Below are positions 46,367 through 58,267 of a stretch of DNA of 64,000 nucleotides, one piece after another (within the stretch, counting starts at the first letter, position 1; each line of letters begins with the position of its first letter). The position numbers and the translations under genes are program-made. Source of the stretch: Takakia lepidozioides (Eukaryota > Streptophyta > Takakiopsida > Takakiales > Takakiaceae); NCBI GenBank assembly GCA_030704615.1, contig CM060733.1, positions 8,248,001 to 8,312,000 on the forward strand. The letters run 5' to 3'. A model generated the notes under the pieces. The model was given only the letters and a program-made list of their open reading frames with translations, searched no databases and was not told where the DNA came from.

Positions 46367-47450
46367 TTGACTGCCCTTAAGCATTGCCTGGTGGCCACTG
46401 GTATTCTAGATAGAGGCTATAGGCAAGAAGTCAAGATCCTGATTACTAATACTGAGCGCTTCCTTGTGACTATTAAAAAGAGACAGGTTCTGGCTCGCAT
46501 CACTGCTCTACCCATTGCTGAAATACAAGAGGTACAAGCTGGCTTTGGACTTGAGGCCATTGGCATCCAACATGGCCCCTTAGATGAGGTTGCTGCTTTT
46601 GCTGCAGTTACACCACCACCTGACCCTGATCTCAGCCCAGAAGGTAAGATGGCCCTCACCAAAGTCTTATCTGAAATCAAGTTGGGCACAACTCTCTCTT
46701 CAGGACAAAGGAGGAAAGTGGAAATGCTTATTGCAAAGAATCTAGATGTTTTCAGTTTGGGATCCACTGATCTAGGGCGCACTCTTATTCTCCAACATGA
46801 CATTGTCACTGAAGGGGCTCCTATTAAACAATTTGCTTACCGTGAGAGTGTCAAGGAACGTGCTGTAATCCAAGAAGAAGTCCAGAAAATGCTTGATGTT
46901 GGCGTGATTAAGCCTTCAGTTTCTCCTTGGGCTAGCCCGATTGTCCTGGTTGGTAAGAAAGATGGCACCACCCGTTTCTGTGTTGACTTCAGAAAGCTGA
47001 ATGACATCACCAAAAACTACCCAGGATTAATGAGACCTTGGATCAATTGCATGGTGCCACAATTTTTTCCTCTCTTGATCTTGCGTCTGGCTTTTGGCAA
47101 GTTCCTCTTACTGAAGCTGCCAAGGAAAAAACCTCATTTGTGTGTCGCATGGGCAAATACCAATATGAGACCATGCCTTTTGGGTTGTGCAATGCCACCT
47201 CTACTTTCCAACGCCTCATGGACATTGTCTTGGGCAATCTTCGCTAGGAGTGTGCTTTAATTTATGTCGATGATATCAATGTTTACTCAGCCAGTTTTGA
47301 TGCTCACTTAGCTGATCTGCAGCGTGTTTTCAGCAAATTGCGTACTGCAGGTCTCAAAGTAAAGCCCAAGAAATGTGAGCTATTCATGCCTGAGCTGCAC
47401 TTCCTTGGTCATGTTTTTGTCCAAAGATGATTTGCTTCCTGATCCTGCCA
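46367..47450 (+). pseudogene. Reverse transcriptase domain, frameshifted
   Basis: The first part (46367-47020) reaches FCVDFRKLNDITKN, then a frameshift near 47025 moves to the frame carrying SLDLASGFWQVPL (first catalytic aspartate) and TMPFGLCNATSTFQRLM. A stop at 47245-47247 precedes IYVDDINVYS, the YVDD catalytic motif, and another stop follows near 47430. All polymerase motifs are in the correct order but in different frames, so the enzyme cannot be made. Confidence 0.85.
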
Positions 47451-48211
47451 AGCTTGAGTCTATTTGGGGATTTCCTATCCCCAGGGATAAACATTGTATC
47501 AAATCCTTCCTTGGTCTGGCTTCTTATTATAGGCGCTTCATAAAGAACTTCGCCAAGCTTGCTCACCCTCTAACCAAGGTGTTGTGCAAAGATGTCAGGT
47601 TTGAATGGACCTTCTCCCAGTAGGTTGCTTTTGACACCCTTCGCAAGGCTTTGTGTTCAGCTCCCATCCTGATGTTTCCCAACTTTGAGTTACATTTCTT
47701 GCTTCAGACTGATGCATCAGATGTTGTCATCTCTGCAATCTTATGTCAAGTTGTAGAAGGCAAGGAGCTTGTAATAGCTTATGCATCTCGTCGTCTGGAT
47801 CGTCATGAAAAGAATTATTTCATATTTGATAAGGAGGGTCTAGCCCTGGTCTTTGGTGTGAAGCATTTCAGGCAATATTTACATGGCAGCCGGTTTGTAG
47901 TAGAGACTGATCATCTTCCACTAAAGGCTCTTGTTAAGCCCAGGGAACTTCATGGCAGATTTGCTAGATAGGCTATGTACCTGCAAGAATTTGACATGAA
48001 TATAGTTTATAAGAAGGGCAAGGAAAACACGAATGCTGATGCACTCACATGGGTTGATCCTCCTGTCAGCAGGCCTATGCTCACCTTGGATGACCTTGTT
48101 GTTGTTGATGTTGCCCCTCCTCCTGATGCTGCCCCTCTTCTCAACCTTCTTTGTGCAGATCAGCAATCCTTGGCCCTAGATTCGCATGGCATATTGGCTG
48201 CTTGGGGCTAG
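47375..48211 (+). pseudogene. RNase H domain and linker
   Basis: The connection segment (SFLGLASYYRRFIKNFAKLAHPL, 47490-47570) and RNase H (QTDASDVVISAIL, then YASRRLDRHEKNY, then VVETDHLPLKAL) run from 47510 to about 47970. There are stops at about 47622 and 47970. A linker continues to 48211. The catalytic aspartates and glutamate positions appear retained, but the frame is not continuous. Confidence 0.85.
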
Positions 48212-48427
48212 TCTAGCCTATTAGATGAGCTTGATTGATTTATTCGTGTGTTAGTATGTGTGGTGGATCTATCGCTTCGCGAGAATTCGGATGGTTTGGT
48301 GGAAGTTCATTGTTGTGTTTCGGATGCTGCACTACGGTGTGACTATTGGCTTGAGCCTCAAGGCCTAATTTGGCTGTCCATGTGTAGTAACAAATGAGGT
48401 GAAGGTATCCCTGGCTGGAGATCATAG

Positions 48428-49631
48428 GTGCAGGCACTCCATGACACCTTCTCTAAAACCCATTATCTACCTCTTATGTGTAGTGCAGTCATGGATGATC
48501 AGCTACATGCTGCGTTACTCCAGCGATGCCAATCAGGGCGTTCGCCAGCTGGCCTTTCCGAGTCCTTGCATAAACAAATTCTCTATCATGTGTCTACTCA
48601 CCGTTTTATGGGTGATAAACTTTTCAAGGAGCTCACTAGAGGGGGAGTGCCATGCTACTTGGAGGTGCCACCACGGAGCCAGCGGAATGCTTTATTGGAG
48701 CGTTTCCATTGTTCCTTGTATGCAGGTCACCTTGGTATCAAGAAAATTGTGGCCCGCATCCAAGAGGTATACTATTGGCTGGGAATTCACCGAGATGTCA
48801 CCGAGTTCATCTCTAAGTGTTAAGGTTGTCGTGCTAACATTGCTCTCCCTAGGGCCCGGATCTTGTATGAGCTGCAGCCTTTGCCTGTCACTCATGCTTT
48901 TGTTCGTGTTGGCATTGACTTGGTAGGACCCCTCGCATTCACATCAAAGGGTCGAAACTACCTTTGTGTTGCTACCGACTACTTGACTAAGTGGGTAGAA
49001 GTCCGGCCTTTGTGTTCCAAGGCTAGTGATGCTGTAGCTCAGTTCTTCTTCAATGAGATCCTTATGCGGCATGGGTGTCCTCGGGAGATACTAACGGATC
49101 AGGGCAAGGAGTTTTGTAACTAGCTCTTCACGGTCGTTTGCTTCAACTTTGGTATCAAGCATTCCACCACTGTCCCATACCATCCCCAGACCGATGGCCT
49201 TATGGAGCGCTTCAACCAAACACTTTACCGAATGTTGGAGAAGAATGACGCACTTACCAGGGAGTGGGATTCTTCCCCCTATTCTCTTTGCTTATCGCAC
49301 CGCCATGCATGCTAGCACCAAGAAGATTCTTTTTGAGTTGTTGTATGGTCGCAAGTGTGTTTCTCTTTTGCATTCTACCCCTCTTATCTCTACTGTTGCT
49401 GATCCGGTTGATCTTGAGACCTTTGTTGAGGATCTTCATGCTCGATATGCGGTGTCTATCCATGATGCCAAGACGAACATTGGTAAGGCTCAACTAACCC
49501 AGGCCTGTAATTTTAACAAGCGTGTCAAGTATTCTAACTTGTTTCAGGTGGGACAGACCGTGTGCGTTCGATTACAGAAGCATGCATGCAAATCTAAGCT
49601 CAAGATCGACGGTCCATACTTGATCTATTAG
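48428..49631 (+). pseudogene. Integrase domain
   Basis: The N-terminal zinc-binding HHCC module spans the stop at 48821-48823 (HCSLYAGHLG, then KC-stop-GC). The catalytic core at 48863-49250 has the expected order: Asp in GIDLVGPL, Asp in LTDQGKEFCN and Glu in HPQTDGLMERFNQTL, with a stop after the second motif. The C-terminal part (49254-49631) is in a shifted frame and ends GQTVCVRLQKHACKSKLKIDGPY before a stop. No clear chromodomain was recognised after it. Confidence 0.85.
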
Positions 49632-50170
49632 ATTTTACGTGGGCGACGTACTCTTATTCTTCCCCAAGGCTCTAACACTGAAATGCGGGATGAACCTGTT
49701 TCCTTGACAGACTTGGTGCATTCCGAGCTAGTTTTTGATCTCACATCTATCAATGTGGAGTGGGGTGATGTCTTGATCTTCTTAGCGATCTACTTCAGCT
49801 TACTCCACTTCTCTTCTCAGCGGCTTAGTCTTAGTTTGCGGCTGATGACTCTTGGGGTCCTCGGACTTGACCTCTCTAGGACTTAGAACATTTATATGAC
49901 ATCTTACCATCTGTACTCCTTGCACGGTTTTCCTAGCAAGGGGTTTTGTCCTCGGTCCAACTTGCAGGTGCCAGGTTTTCCCTTGGTAGGTTTTTCACCC
50001 AGCAGTGGAAGGTGATATTTTCCTAATTATTTGTCTTCCTTCGCGGAGCTCAGGTTTTTCGTGGAGGCTGGGAGTCATCTGCCGGTGCGAACTGTGAACC
50101 CTATAATTGAAGAAACCAGGGCGGCTCCATTGCGAAATGCGGCTTATCAAAACATGAGGTTGGGTAATGT

Positions 50171-50184
50171 GTGAGCATGCTCAC
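50171..50184. repeat. Palindrome GTGAGCATGCTCAC, copy 1
   Basis: A perfect 14-bp palindrome 125 bp before the 3' LTR. An identical copy lies at 50840-50853 beyond the LTR, and both have GCGAGCAC / GTGCTC-like extensions arranged as an inverted pair. Confidence 0.8.
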
Positions 50185-50308
50185 GCGAGCACAAGCGAAT
50201 AATCAATATATTCCCTAGATGCCTTAGATGCCAACGAAACTAAAATTGAGAAACTAAAAACTTTCCGAAACTATTTTTAATTGCTCACATAGGGGTAGGC
50301 TTTACAAA

Positions 50309-50772
50309 TGTAAAGCCTCATATTAGCTCAGCCGAAAAATGGCCCGTTTCGTCCAAAACGGTGATACACATCCATAGTATATTTTTTTGGCATATGAATC
50401 CGTTAAACCGTTACAATGATATTTAGGTTAGGGTTAATTTTTGCAGGTGGCTCGATCCTGGCCCTTCATCAGATCTAGGGCCACAAGGGCTTTGGCCTGT
50501 GATGCCTCGCCACGCGGCGGGCCACTATGGCTAGGGCTTTTTGTATAAAGACGGCGCCTTGACACAAGGTCAGGGCGGTGTTCACGGGTGTTGGTGTATA
50601 TGTGATTTGGGTGTTAGATTTGGGTGTTACAAGCTTTGGATGAGAGCTGTTTAATGCCTGATTCGTGTGTTTGATCCTCCTCTCGAGCATTGCTTACTCT
50701 TTCCGCTCGCCCCTTTTGCTGTGCAACCTTGCTTCTTGAGAGGAAAGGAGTATATGCTTCAGGCTTGTTTTA
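50309..50772 (+). repeat. 3' LTR of Ty3/gypsy element
   Basis: Matches 39664-40124. It is preceded by a weak purine-rich stretch (AGGGGTAGG near 50291-50299). Compared with the 5' copy it lacks a GC-rich block after GGCCACAAGG and has an extra GTTAGATTTGG insertion. Confidence 0.85.
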
Positions 50773-50839
50773 AGGCTTCCCGACAGTTTAAGCCCTTGCT
50801 TGACAAGTTATTACCCCTATGACCGCGGGTTGTGCTCCC

Positions 50840-50853
50840 GTGAGCATGCTCAC
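50840..50853. repeat. Palindrome GTGAGCATGCTCAC, copy 2
   Basis: Second copy of the perfect palindrome, 67 bp beyond the 3' LTR. See 50171-50184. Confidence 0.8.
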
Positions 50854-51498
50854 GCTGTGCTCACAGGATACCAACCCCCTCAAAACATTAGGTGCAGAGG
50901 AAACAGAAATGGAAAAAGAGATGGAAAAATCTACACAGCCTACTAGACATTTAGCATACAAGAACTAATACAAATGCATTATTAGAACCATATTGATGTG
51001 ATGCGGGATATAGACTAGGGATATAGACTGTATAGCACCCGCTATGAAGTAATGAGGAAATGAGAGACGATCAATCGGGGATCCATTCCAGCCTACCAAA
51101 AGAAACACTAAAATGTGGCTTTTGTCCACCTCATCCATCCTTTTGTCCTTTTTCATAGATGCCATGTTAGCAAGAGCTACTCGACAGCCTTTTCAGATAA
51201 AAATTTCTGCGGAGAGGAATGGTGCAAGTGCACAAAATCAAGTCATGTGTATCTCTCTCTTTTTCCTTGTTCAGGGTTTTTTGTTGAAAGTAAGCACTCA
51301 CTCATGGAACCTTCGAAAAGAGCTTTTCTTTAGATATGACTGTCATGAAGGTCCTTGCATATCAATGATAACATTGTGCCAGGCTGGAAAAAACATCATT
51401 TGAGAAGACAGTGCAGAACTCCATTAAAAAACAGACCTTCCCATTGAGCCTCCCACAAAGATTTACCCGCATCAAAATCCCCGAGTACAAGTATCCCT
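50854..51498. other. No gene recognised
   Basis: Probably the 3' untranslated and downstream region of the eL13 gene transcribed from the other strand, plus unrelated spacer. Confidence 0.4.
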
Positions 51499-53414
51499 TT
51501 ACTTCTTCTCATCCTTCTCAGCCTCAGCAGCCTTCTTCTTGCGGATGCCTACCAACCTTTCATTCATCCTCTCCAACCGAAGCTTCTGATAAGCCTTCAC
51601 TGCCTTCATCTCCTCCGTAACAGCCACCAATTCCGCTGTCGGTCTGGGCTTCACAATTGGCAACACTGGCCCTTGGATCTGGGTTACACTAGCCAGCTCA
51701 TCTGGGCTAGAATCTCCCACCTGTGTTGCAAACACACAGTGATGGATGAGTTCAATACATCCTTTGCATTAAGGTCGAAATGACTGCAGAGACTTAGAAC
51801 AAAAGATCTAAATAGCAAATTGTATACCGTCTCAGAGATACATTGATATTTGCCAATAAGACTGGCAGTATGCGCAGTAGGTGGCAGCATGAGCCAAGTT
51901 CTTCAAGGCTTACAGGAAAACCTGTTAACCTGGACCAGGTCAGTAAAAAACATACCAGATGATGCACAACTCACCAAAGATCCCACAAAAATGTGCTATG
52001 AATCTTGTAGCAGCATGCACATATCTTTTAACTACTATTGCCGAGTGACAGCCATATGTTCAATGCTTTGAATCAACATGGCATATCATACGTCAAACCA
52101 TCCCCTCCTCTCCCCCCCCCCCCCCCCACACACACACAAGTGCGGATCCATCACTACACACAGGTTTACCTTGGACTTCCTTGACCTCCGTGGGAAGACA
52201 ACCAGCTTAGCCCTGTATGTATTGAGCCGGTTAACATTTGCTTGAAGACTCTCCAAGCAACGGTTCTTGCGGCGGTGGTCCACAGCTATCCCAATTGTAG
52301 GTGCAAGCTTCTTTGAGATGCCAGCAGCCTGCAGAAAGAAAAACATAAGGATTATAACCCCAGTAAACCAGTTGACCTACCAATGGGTGACATACACTTC
52401 ACGAAAAGGAATTGCTTTCGCAGACTCCATCAACATAACCATGGTGCTGAACAAGTAGACTAACAAAAACCCACCGAAAACCTGGTTCATGGGAAACAGA
52501 CAAATGCAACGTGAGACCAGCTCTCCTGTATCAATTCCCCAGAGCACAAAACCAGTACTGGTTTCAGTAAATCCAAAATTTCAGGTCTGTGAGAAATCAG
52601 AGGGTATGAGAATGGTGGCTGATCTTATAAGCTTTGGGCTCAGAGGACCAGAGTAATCAATGCAAAACAGGAAGGCTGTCAAACTCCTATTAACCATATT
52701 AGACAAGACAATAGAAGATGAAATGGATGTCAAAATGAAGCACCTTAAGCTCCTCCAAAGTGAAACCTCGTCCAGCCCGAACCTTGGCATTGTACCTCAA
52801 CGTTTGGGAATGGACAACTGGCCGCAGAGGGCCAGTAGTAGGACGAGGGAACACTGCCACAGCCTTCTTTTGACGTACTGCAAAATTACAAGTGGCCATC
52901 AAGCATCGAAAAACAAAATGAAATAGGGGTTATATTTCCAATAAGAAGGCGAGGTCCCCAGCTTTCAGAAGCAAAAGACCCTTCTTGCCCACCTGAGACT
53001 AGAACAACTTACTGTTGGAGTTAGTCTAGTATACATAAATGGGCTGTCCAAGCAGAGCCCGAAAAGTCCATTAGTACTCTGCAATAAATGGTTTAGAGGT
53101 CGACAGGGCTCCATGGATGAGAGCTAGGAGAAAGGTGACGACTGTGCAGAGCAGTAAAGAACCACATTGATCGGATAACTGAATGCCGCATCTAACTAGG
53201 TTCAACGATAATAACGACAACTTAAGCCAACCTTGCGTTCCCAGATATAAACCATTCCTTCTTGGCATAGAGTTGGCTAATAGTGAAAAGATGAGCTAGA
53301 CTTACCAGTACGTCTACGTTTCTTGCGAGCAGGTTGGTTGAACCAAGTCCTCACATACGACTGCCAATCCTTCTTGAAATGTCCATTTGGCACAACATTG
53401 TTATGCTTCACCAT
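51499..53414 (-). CDS. RPL13: 60S ribosomal protein L13 (eL13), four exons
   Basis: Minus-strand exons are 53414-53306, 52877-52744, 52328-52170 and 51720-51499. They join in frame at GT/AG borders to give 207 residues, the normal plant length. Exon 1 starts [17 protein letters not shown] and ends in the basic KKRRRT. Exon 2 holds [18 protein letters not shown] and GRGFTLEEL. Exon 3 holds [17 protein letters not shown]. Exon 4 ends in a Lys/Glu-rich tail ([12 protein letters not shown]). eL13 is a structural protein of the large cytosolic ribosomal subunit. A 5' untranslated intron is likely between about 53427 and 53521. Telo-box-like AAACCCTAA-type motifs upstream (53626-53660) are typical of plant ribosomal protein promoters. 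All family landmarks are intact and the gene appears functional. Confidence 0.97.
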
Positions 53415-53625
53415 CGTTCAACCCCTACAACCAAACCGTGATCAATCCCCTAACAGACACACTCTCTCTCTCTCACACTCATGCTGAGAGAACAACAGAC
53501 AACGAGGGTCCAGAGCACATACCTTGACGCGAAACGGGTCGCTGCGGAGGACGGCCTGAAAGAGAAAGAAGCTTTGGCCTGCTCTCTGCCTATATCACAT
53601 CTTCCACATCCAACGGTGGATGTTC

Positions 53626-53662
53626 GCTTTAGGGTTGACGTGGCAGGGTTTTAGGGTTCCAA
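53626..53662 (-). promoter_or_regulatory. Telo-box-like motifs upstream of eL13
   Basis: Read towards the eL13 gene, AACCCTAA, AACCCTG and AACCCTAAAG occur in close succession. Telo-box elements (AAACCCTAA) are a known feature of plant ribosomal protein and translation gene promoters. Position relative to the transcription start is inferred. Confidence 0.6.
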
Positions 53663-53936
53663 AGTTCTCGAGTTCCCAAGGGATATGAACGACGTATGCA
53701 AAAGTCTCCAGGGGATCCCTTCTTCACACATCTGTGCACTAAGGAGACCCTGTGGATTGAGGGTTCTGCCATGATACAAGGTCAAGCACAATTTATTCGT
53801 GATTCTAATGTCAATGTGCACCATGCAGCTCCAGTCCGCGACTACAATGGGTATTGTAATGACAATTGAAAGGTTCCAATGCACACTGGCTAGTAGTTTT
53901 GTACAATCTTAATATGTAAGTAAGGAGCCTGTCCTC

Positions 53937-56258
53937 ATGAGAAGCTATTCTTTGAATTATTTGGGGCTTCAAGACATATTATGTGAGTTTGAATGTAAAT
54001 GTTTGCAATGCAGGATGAGATGGCTGAATCAGGCTCCGGTGTTTGTTGGACAACAGACAAGCAGCAGGGGTAAGACATCCACCATCACCACTGCTTTTGA
54101 AAGAGGACCAAGAGAGGGAATCCACAAAGACTCTTTTGGCGCTATTAGGGATGTGAGCGCACTGTGCAAGGCAGGACGACTGAAAGAGGCGCTGCGCATG
54201 TTAGACCAACGAAGCTTTCAGGCAGACTCCTATACTTATATCTGTGTCTTGCAGGAGTGCATCAAGAGGAAGGCCCTAGCAGAGGGGAAGCAGGTGCATG
54301 CCCACATTATCCAAAGTGGATTCAAGCCGCGCATTACTCTACACAACACGCTTGTGAACATGTATGCCAAGTGTGGGAGCTTGGTGGATGCACGCAGAGT
54401 GTTTGACAAAATGCCTGAACGAGATATGTTTACGTGGACTATCATGATAGCAGCATATGCCAAGCACGGGTATCGTAACGAGGCTTTCAAGATTTATGAA
54501 CAAATGCAACAGGAAGGGTTGACACCTGACAGTGTCACATTCACTTGCGTTCTCAATGCATGTGCCAGCTTAGGAGCCCTGAAAAAGGGCATAGAGGTCC
54601 ATGCTCATATTGTCAAAGCTGGAATTTCCCAAGATACCATTCTGGAGAACACTCTTGTTGACATGTATGCCAAGTGCGGGAGCATGAAGGATGCAGGACA
54701 AGTATTCAACAACATGGCTCAACGAAATGTGGTCTCATGGAACACAATGCTTGCAGGATATACTCAGCATGGGCGTGGTAGTGAGGCTTTGGACATCTAT
54801 GAGCAAATGCAAGGGGAAGGGCTGATACCTGACAAGGTCACGTTCACTTGTATCCTTAATGCATGTGCCAGCCTAGGGGCCCTAGGGAAGGGCAAGGAAG
54901 TTCATGATGATATGATCAAAGCTGGAATCGTGTTGTGTATCAATTTGGAGACTGCCCTTGCTGACATGTATGCCAAATGCGGGAGCATGAAGGATGCGCA
55001 GCGAGTGTTTGACAACATGGCTGAGCGCGATGTGGTCTCTTGGAGTGCGATGATTGCAGGATATGCTCAGCATGGGTGTGGTGGGGAGGCTTTGAAGATG
55101 TACAAACAAATGCAACAGGAAGGGGTGATGCCTGACAGGGTCACATTCATCTGTGTTCTAAATGCATGTGCCAGGATAGGAGCCCTGGAAAAGGGCAAAG
55201 AGGTTCATGCTGATATTATCAAAGCTGGGATTATGTCATATATGAATTTGGAGACTGCCCTTGCTGAAATGTATGCCAAATGTGGGAGCCTGAACAATGC
55301 ACGGCATGTGTTTGACAACATGACCAAGAGGGATTTGGTCTCATGGAGTGCCATGATCACAGGATATGGTCAGCATGGGTGTGGTAGGGAGGCCCTTCAA
55401 CTATTTGAACAAATGCAACACGTAGGCTTCAAACCGGATGGTATCACTTTTATATCTCTCCTCTCTGCATGTAGCCATGTGGGCCTAGTGGATGAAGGGT
55501 GTCACTATTTTGACTCCATGTGTCAAGATCATAGTGTCACTCCTACTGTGGAGCATTTTGGCTGCATGGTGGACCTTCTTGGCCGTGCAGGGCGTTTGGA
55601 TAAGGCAGAGGATTTCATCAACAAAATGCCAATCGAACCAGGTGATTCCGTGTGGGGGGCCTTGCTTGGTGCTTGCAGAATTTATGGTCATGTGGAGCTA
55701 GCAGAACATGCTGCACATTGCCTTCTCAAGTGGGATCCACAGTACGCTCCAACTTATGTGCTGCTATCAAACATCTATGCTGCGGCTGGCAGGTGGGATG
55801 ATAAAGCAAAGTTGAGAAAGATGATGGAGGATAGAGGCGTCATCAAGGAGCCAGGACGCAGCTGCATTGAGGTGAACAGCGAAGTGCATACATTTGTTGT
55901 GGAAGACGAATCACATCCCCAAATTAAGGAAATCCATGAGGAGCTCAAGAGATTGTATTCACAGATGAAGGAGGCTGGGTATGTGCCAGACACACACTTT
56001 GTATTGCATGATGTGGAGGAAGAGCAAAAGGAAAATTCTCTTTGTCACCACAGTGAGAAGCTGGCCATCACTTTTGGGCTCATCAGCACGCCCCCTGGAA
56101 TGCCTATCCTCATCACCAAGAACCTTCGGGTCTGTGGTGACTGCCACACCGCCACTAAGTTCATCTCAAAGATTGCTGTGCGAGAGATTGTTGTACGGGA
56201 TGCCAACCGATTTCACCACTTTCAAGATGGGGTTTGTTCTTGTGGTGATTATTGGTGA
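53937..56258 (+). CDS. PPR protein of the PLS-DYW class
   Basis: A single exon encodes 773 residues. The N-terminus (about 60 residues, few acidic residues early) may be an organelle targeting peptide. From about residue 72 to 560 runs a series of P, L and S type PPR motifs with repeated phrases such as [25 protein letters not shown] and [15 protein letters not shown] domains follow, with a PG-box ([10 protein letters not shown]) and [12 protein letters not shown]. The C-terminal DYW domain has the cytidine-deaminase signature HSEKLA (His and catalytic Glu) plus CGDCH, and ends [16 protein letters not shown] proteins bind chloroplast or mitochondrial transcripts and edit a C to U; the exact target cannot be read without a PPR code alignment. 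A downstream ATG at 54021 is an alternative start. The central repeats are very alike, suggesting recent internal duplication. Divergent from eL13. Confidence 0.95.
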   Translation: MRSYSLNYLGLQDILCEFECKCLQCRMRWLNQAPVFVGQQTSSRGKTSTITTAFERGPREGIHKDSFGAIRDVSALCKAGRLKEALRMLDQRSFQADSYTYICVLQECIKRKALAEGKQVHAHIIQSGFKPRITLHNTLVNMYAKCGSLVDARRVFDKMPERDMFTWTIMIAAYAKHGYRNEAFKIYEQMQQEGLTPDSVTFTCVLNACASLGALKKGIEVHAHIVKAGISQDTILENTLVDMYAKCGSMKDAGQVFNNMAQRNVVSWNTMLAGYTQHGRGSEALDIYEQMQGEGLIPDKVTFTCILNACASLGALGKGKEVHDDMIKAGIVLCINLETALADMYAKCGSMKDAQRVFDNMAERDVVSWSAMIAGYAQHGCGGEALKMYKQMQQEGVMPDRVTFICVLNACARIGALEKGKEVHADIIKAGIMSYMNLETALAEMYAKCGSLNNARHVFDNMTKRDLVSWSAMITGYGQHGCGREALQLFEQMQHVGFKPDGITFISLLSACSHVGLVDEGCHYFDSMCQDHSVTPTVEHFGCMVDLLGRAGRLDKAEDFINKMPIEPGDSVWGALLGACRIYGHVELAEHAAHCLLKWDPQYAPTYVLLSNIYAAAGRWDDKAKLRKMMEDRGVIKEPGRSCIEVNSEVHTFVVEDESHPQIKEIHEELKRLYSQMKEAGYVPDTHFVLHDVEEEQKENSLCHHSEKLAITFGLISTPPGMPILITKNLRVCGDCHTATKFISKIAVREIVVRDANRFHHFQDGVCSCGDYW

Positions 56259-56779
56259 AACAAGCTACGTGCATGAGCGAAAGTATGTTACTTCAAACAT
56301 GAGGGGGGACAGGTGATAGTTTGTCATTATTTTTGTAAACAACGAGTGTAGTGGGGCTTTTGCTACTTTTCCAAGGCTTAAGGTTGTATTTACCCCTTAT
56401 TACCACTTTCCCATGAAAGGACAGCTATGGGCTGAGCTTATCCATTGATTGGAATACCCATTGACAGTCCAGGATTGTATTCTTTGTTGCCTGTTATGCT
56501 TGGTTGAATGTGCACCCCACTTATATGTGATTTTCTCTCCCATTGTCTCCCTATCGTCTCCTTGGTAATTGACAGGGTCAATCCATAAGGCCCTGTCTGC
56601 TTGGCAGACACCAAGTGGAGACCATGACCAAGCATTAACCTGCCATCTCTGTTGTGCTGAGTTCATAGGTTTCAACCAGATTGCCATCCTAAGGAAACTT
56701 TCTTGCTAGTTTTGGATGGTTTTGGCTGAAATTAAGTGTCATTTTTAATTGACTTGAACTGTGGTTTCTGTGCTTGTAG

Positions 56780-57260
56780 CATTGGCAAAGAAGGCTTCTC
56801 TTACTACAGGGGCTATAATTGGCATAGTCCTGGCAGTTGCAGTTATTGGGTTGGGTGTTGCTGTCGTCGCCCTTTATGCTGTTTTTCAGAAGAGAAGAGC
56901 TGACAGGATGCAAGAGAGCCAACTTTCTGGTATGACTCAAAACATTTCTCATGATGGCACACTGTTAAGATATCTCCTTCACATCCTTCACCACTTTTGC
57001 GGCCCTGAAACTTGGGGTGTGTCTGTGGATCAGTAGAGATTGTGAACTCTTTCTAATACTCTTTACAAAAGAGGCATGTGGTGAAGGGAGTCCTGTCTAA
57101 TTGACTGGAGCGGTTAGCAGGTTCATGGGGTGGAGATGGGAGGGATAATGGCACTGCTCCTCAACTTAAAGGAGCCCGATGGTTTTCTTTCGCTGAACTT
57201 AAAAAGGCTACAGATAACTTCAAAGAAAGCAATGAGATCAGTGCTGGAGGTTATGGGAAG
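56780..57260 (+). pseudogene. Two-exon fragment of an LRR-VIII-type receptor kinase
   Basis: Exon 56780-56929 encodes a membrane span with flanks (TTGAIIGIVLAVAVIGLGVAVVALY within it, then QKRRADRMQES). Exon 57121-57260, joined through a split glycine codon, encodes QLKGARWFSFAELKKATDNF and the glycine loop start ISAGGYGK, then a donor. This matches the juxtamembrane to kinase start of the LRR-VIII-1 family (HPCA1/At5g49760-like). No leucine-rich repeats lie upstream and no further kinase exons downstream, where an antisense PPR fragment begins. It is therefore an isolated fragment, from a broken gene or a captured piece. Confidence 0.75.
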
Positions 57261-57847
57261 GTAAACGTCATTTTGTGGTCATCCCTTTTGTTGTCCTGTG
57301 TACCGGCACCTTGCATGGTTTTTCTGTTTGAGAAACTTCCTCAAGACCAGGTCACATACCAAAGTTGCAGCAGTGAATAAGTTGTGGGGTCCTTGCTACT
57401 TTTAGCACATTTCTGAGTAGGTGGGCTGAAGTTCAAGTAACACCACTTGTCAGGCCCTCCCAAAGCCAATTTGGGCCCTATCTAGAGGCCCTTAGTGATT
57501 GAGGAAGTGCCGATGTGGTGTAATTTCCAATCTTGCAAATAAGAGATAATGTGCACAACAAGTTATCTTTCTGCACTCTCATCAGCCAAAGGCACAGTAT
57601 GCTCATCGCGCAAGATCCAACGACACTGCACTTGCATGCAATCTTGCAAAGCATTTGGAGCCCACCTGGATTATTGGTGTTGTGAATGGAAATGAATGTC
57701 ATGGTTGATAGTAGGTAAGAATTTCCAGAGATTTGTGATTGGTGGTGAAATGAGCGTGAGTATGTCTTTGCTGAATACTGGTTACTGTTTCTGAGGCTGT
57801 AAAACGACCACATTGATTGTGGTGTTTGACACTATTTGTGGAGGGTC

Positions 57848-58267
57848 TATGTCAGGCGTCAGCCCTTCCTGTATCATTTGCTCATAGGTCTGAAAGGCCT
57901 CCATACCACACCCATATTGAGCATATCCTGTGATCATCGCATTCCATGAGACCACATCTCGTTGAGGCATGTTTTCAAAGACCTGACACGCATCCTTGAC
58001 ACTCCCCCATTTGGCATACATGCCAATGAGAGTAGAATGATATCTGATGCAATTCCAGCTTTCAAGATGTCAGAATGAACCTCTTTGCCCTTTTCCAGAG
58101 CCTCAAGGTTGGCACATGCATTGAGAACGCAGATGAATGTGACCTTGTCTGGCGTCACACCTTCTTGTACCATTTGCTCATAGCTCTTGAAAGCTTCTCT
58201 ACCATACCCATGCTGAGCATAACCCACAATCATTGCACTCCATGAGACCACATTTCGGTGAGGCATA
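57848..58267 (-). pseudogene. PPR repeat fragment, frameshifted
   Basis: Minus-strand frames give [21 protein letters not shown], then [14 protein letters not shown] in one frame, and after a small shift near 58020 the frame MYAKWGSVKDACQVFENMPQ and RDVVSWNAMITGYAQYG. It represents about three PPR motifs, closely resembling the repeats of the DYW gene at 53937-56258, and breaks off sharply at both ends. No start, targeting peptide or DYW domain is present. Confidence 0.85.

Larger units (their letters stand above)
39664..50772 (+). mobile_element. Ty3/gypsy LTR retrotransposon, 11.1 kb, inactive
   Basis: Two LTRs bracket, in order, a long pre-gag region with an extra ORF, gag with a damaged zinc knuckle, protease, reverse transcriptase, RNase H and integrase. 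This is the Ty3/gypsy order (integrase last). Stops and frameshifts occur in every domain. Two CACTA elements (43759-44594, 44845-46011) are nested in the protease region. The LTRs are visibly diverged, so insertion is not recent. No matching 5-bp target duplication was found at 39659-39663 and 50773-50777. Confidence 0.9.
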
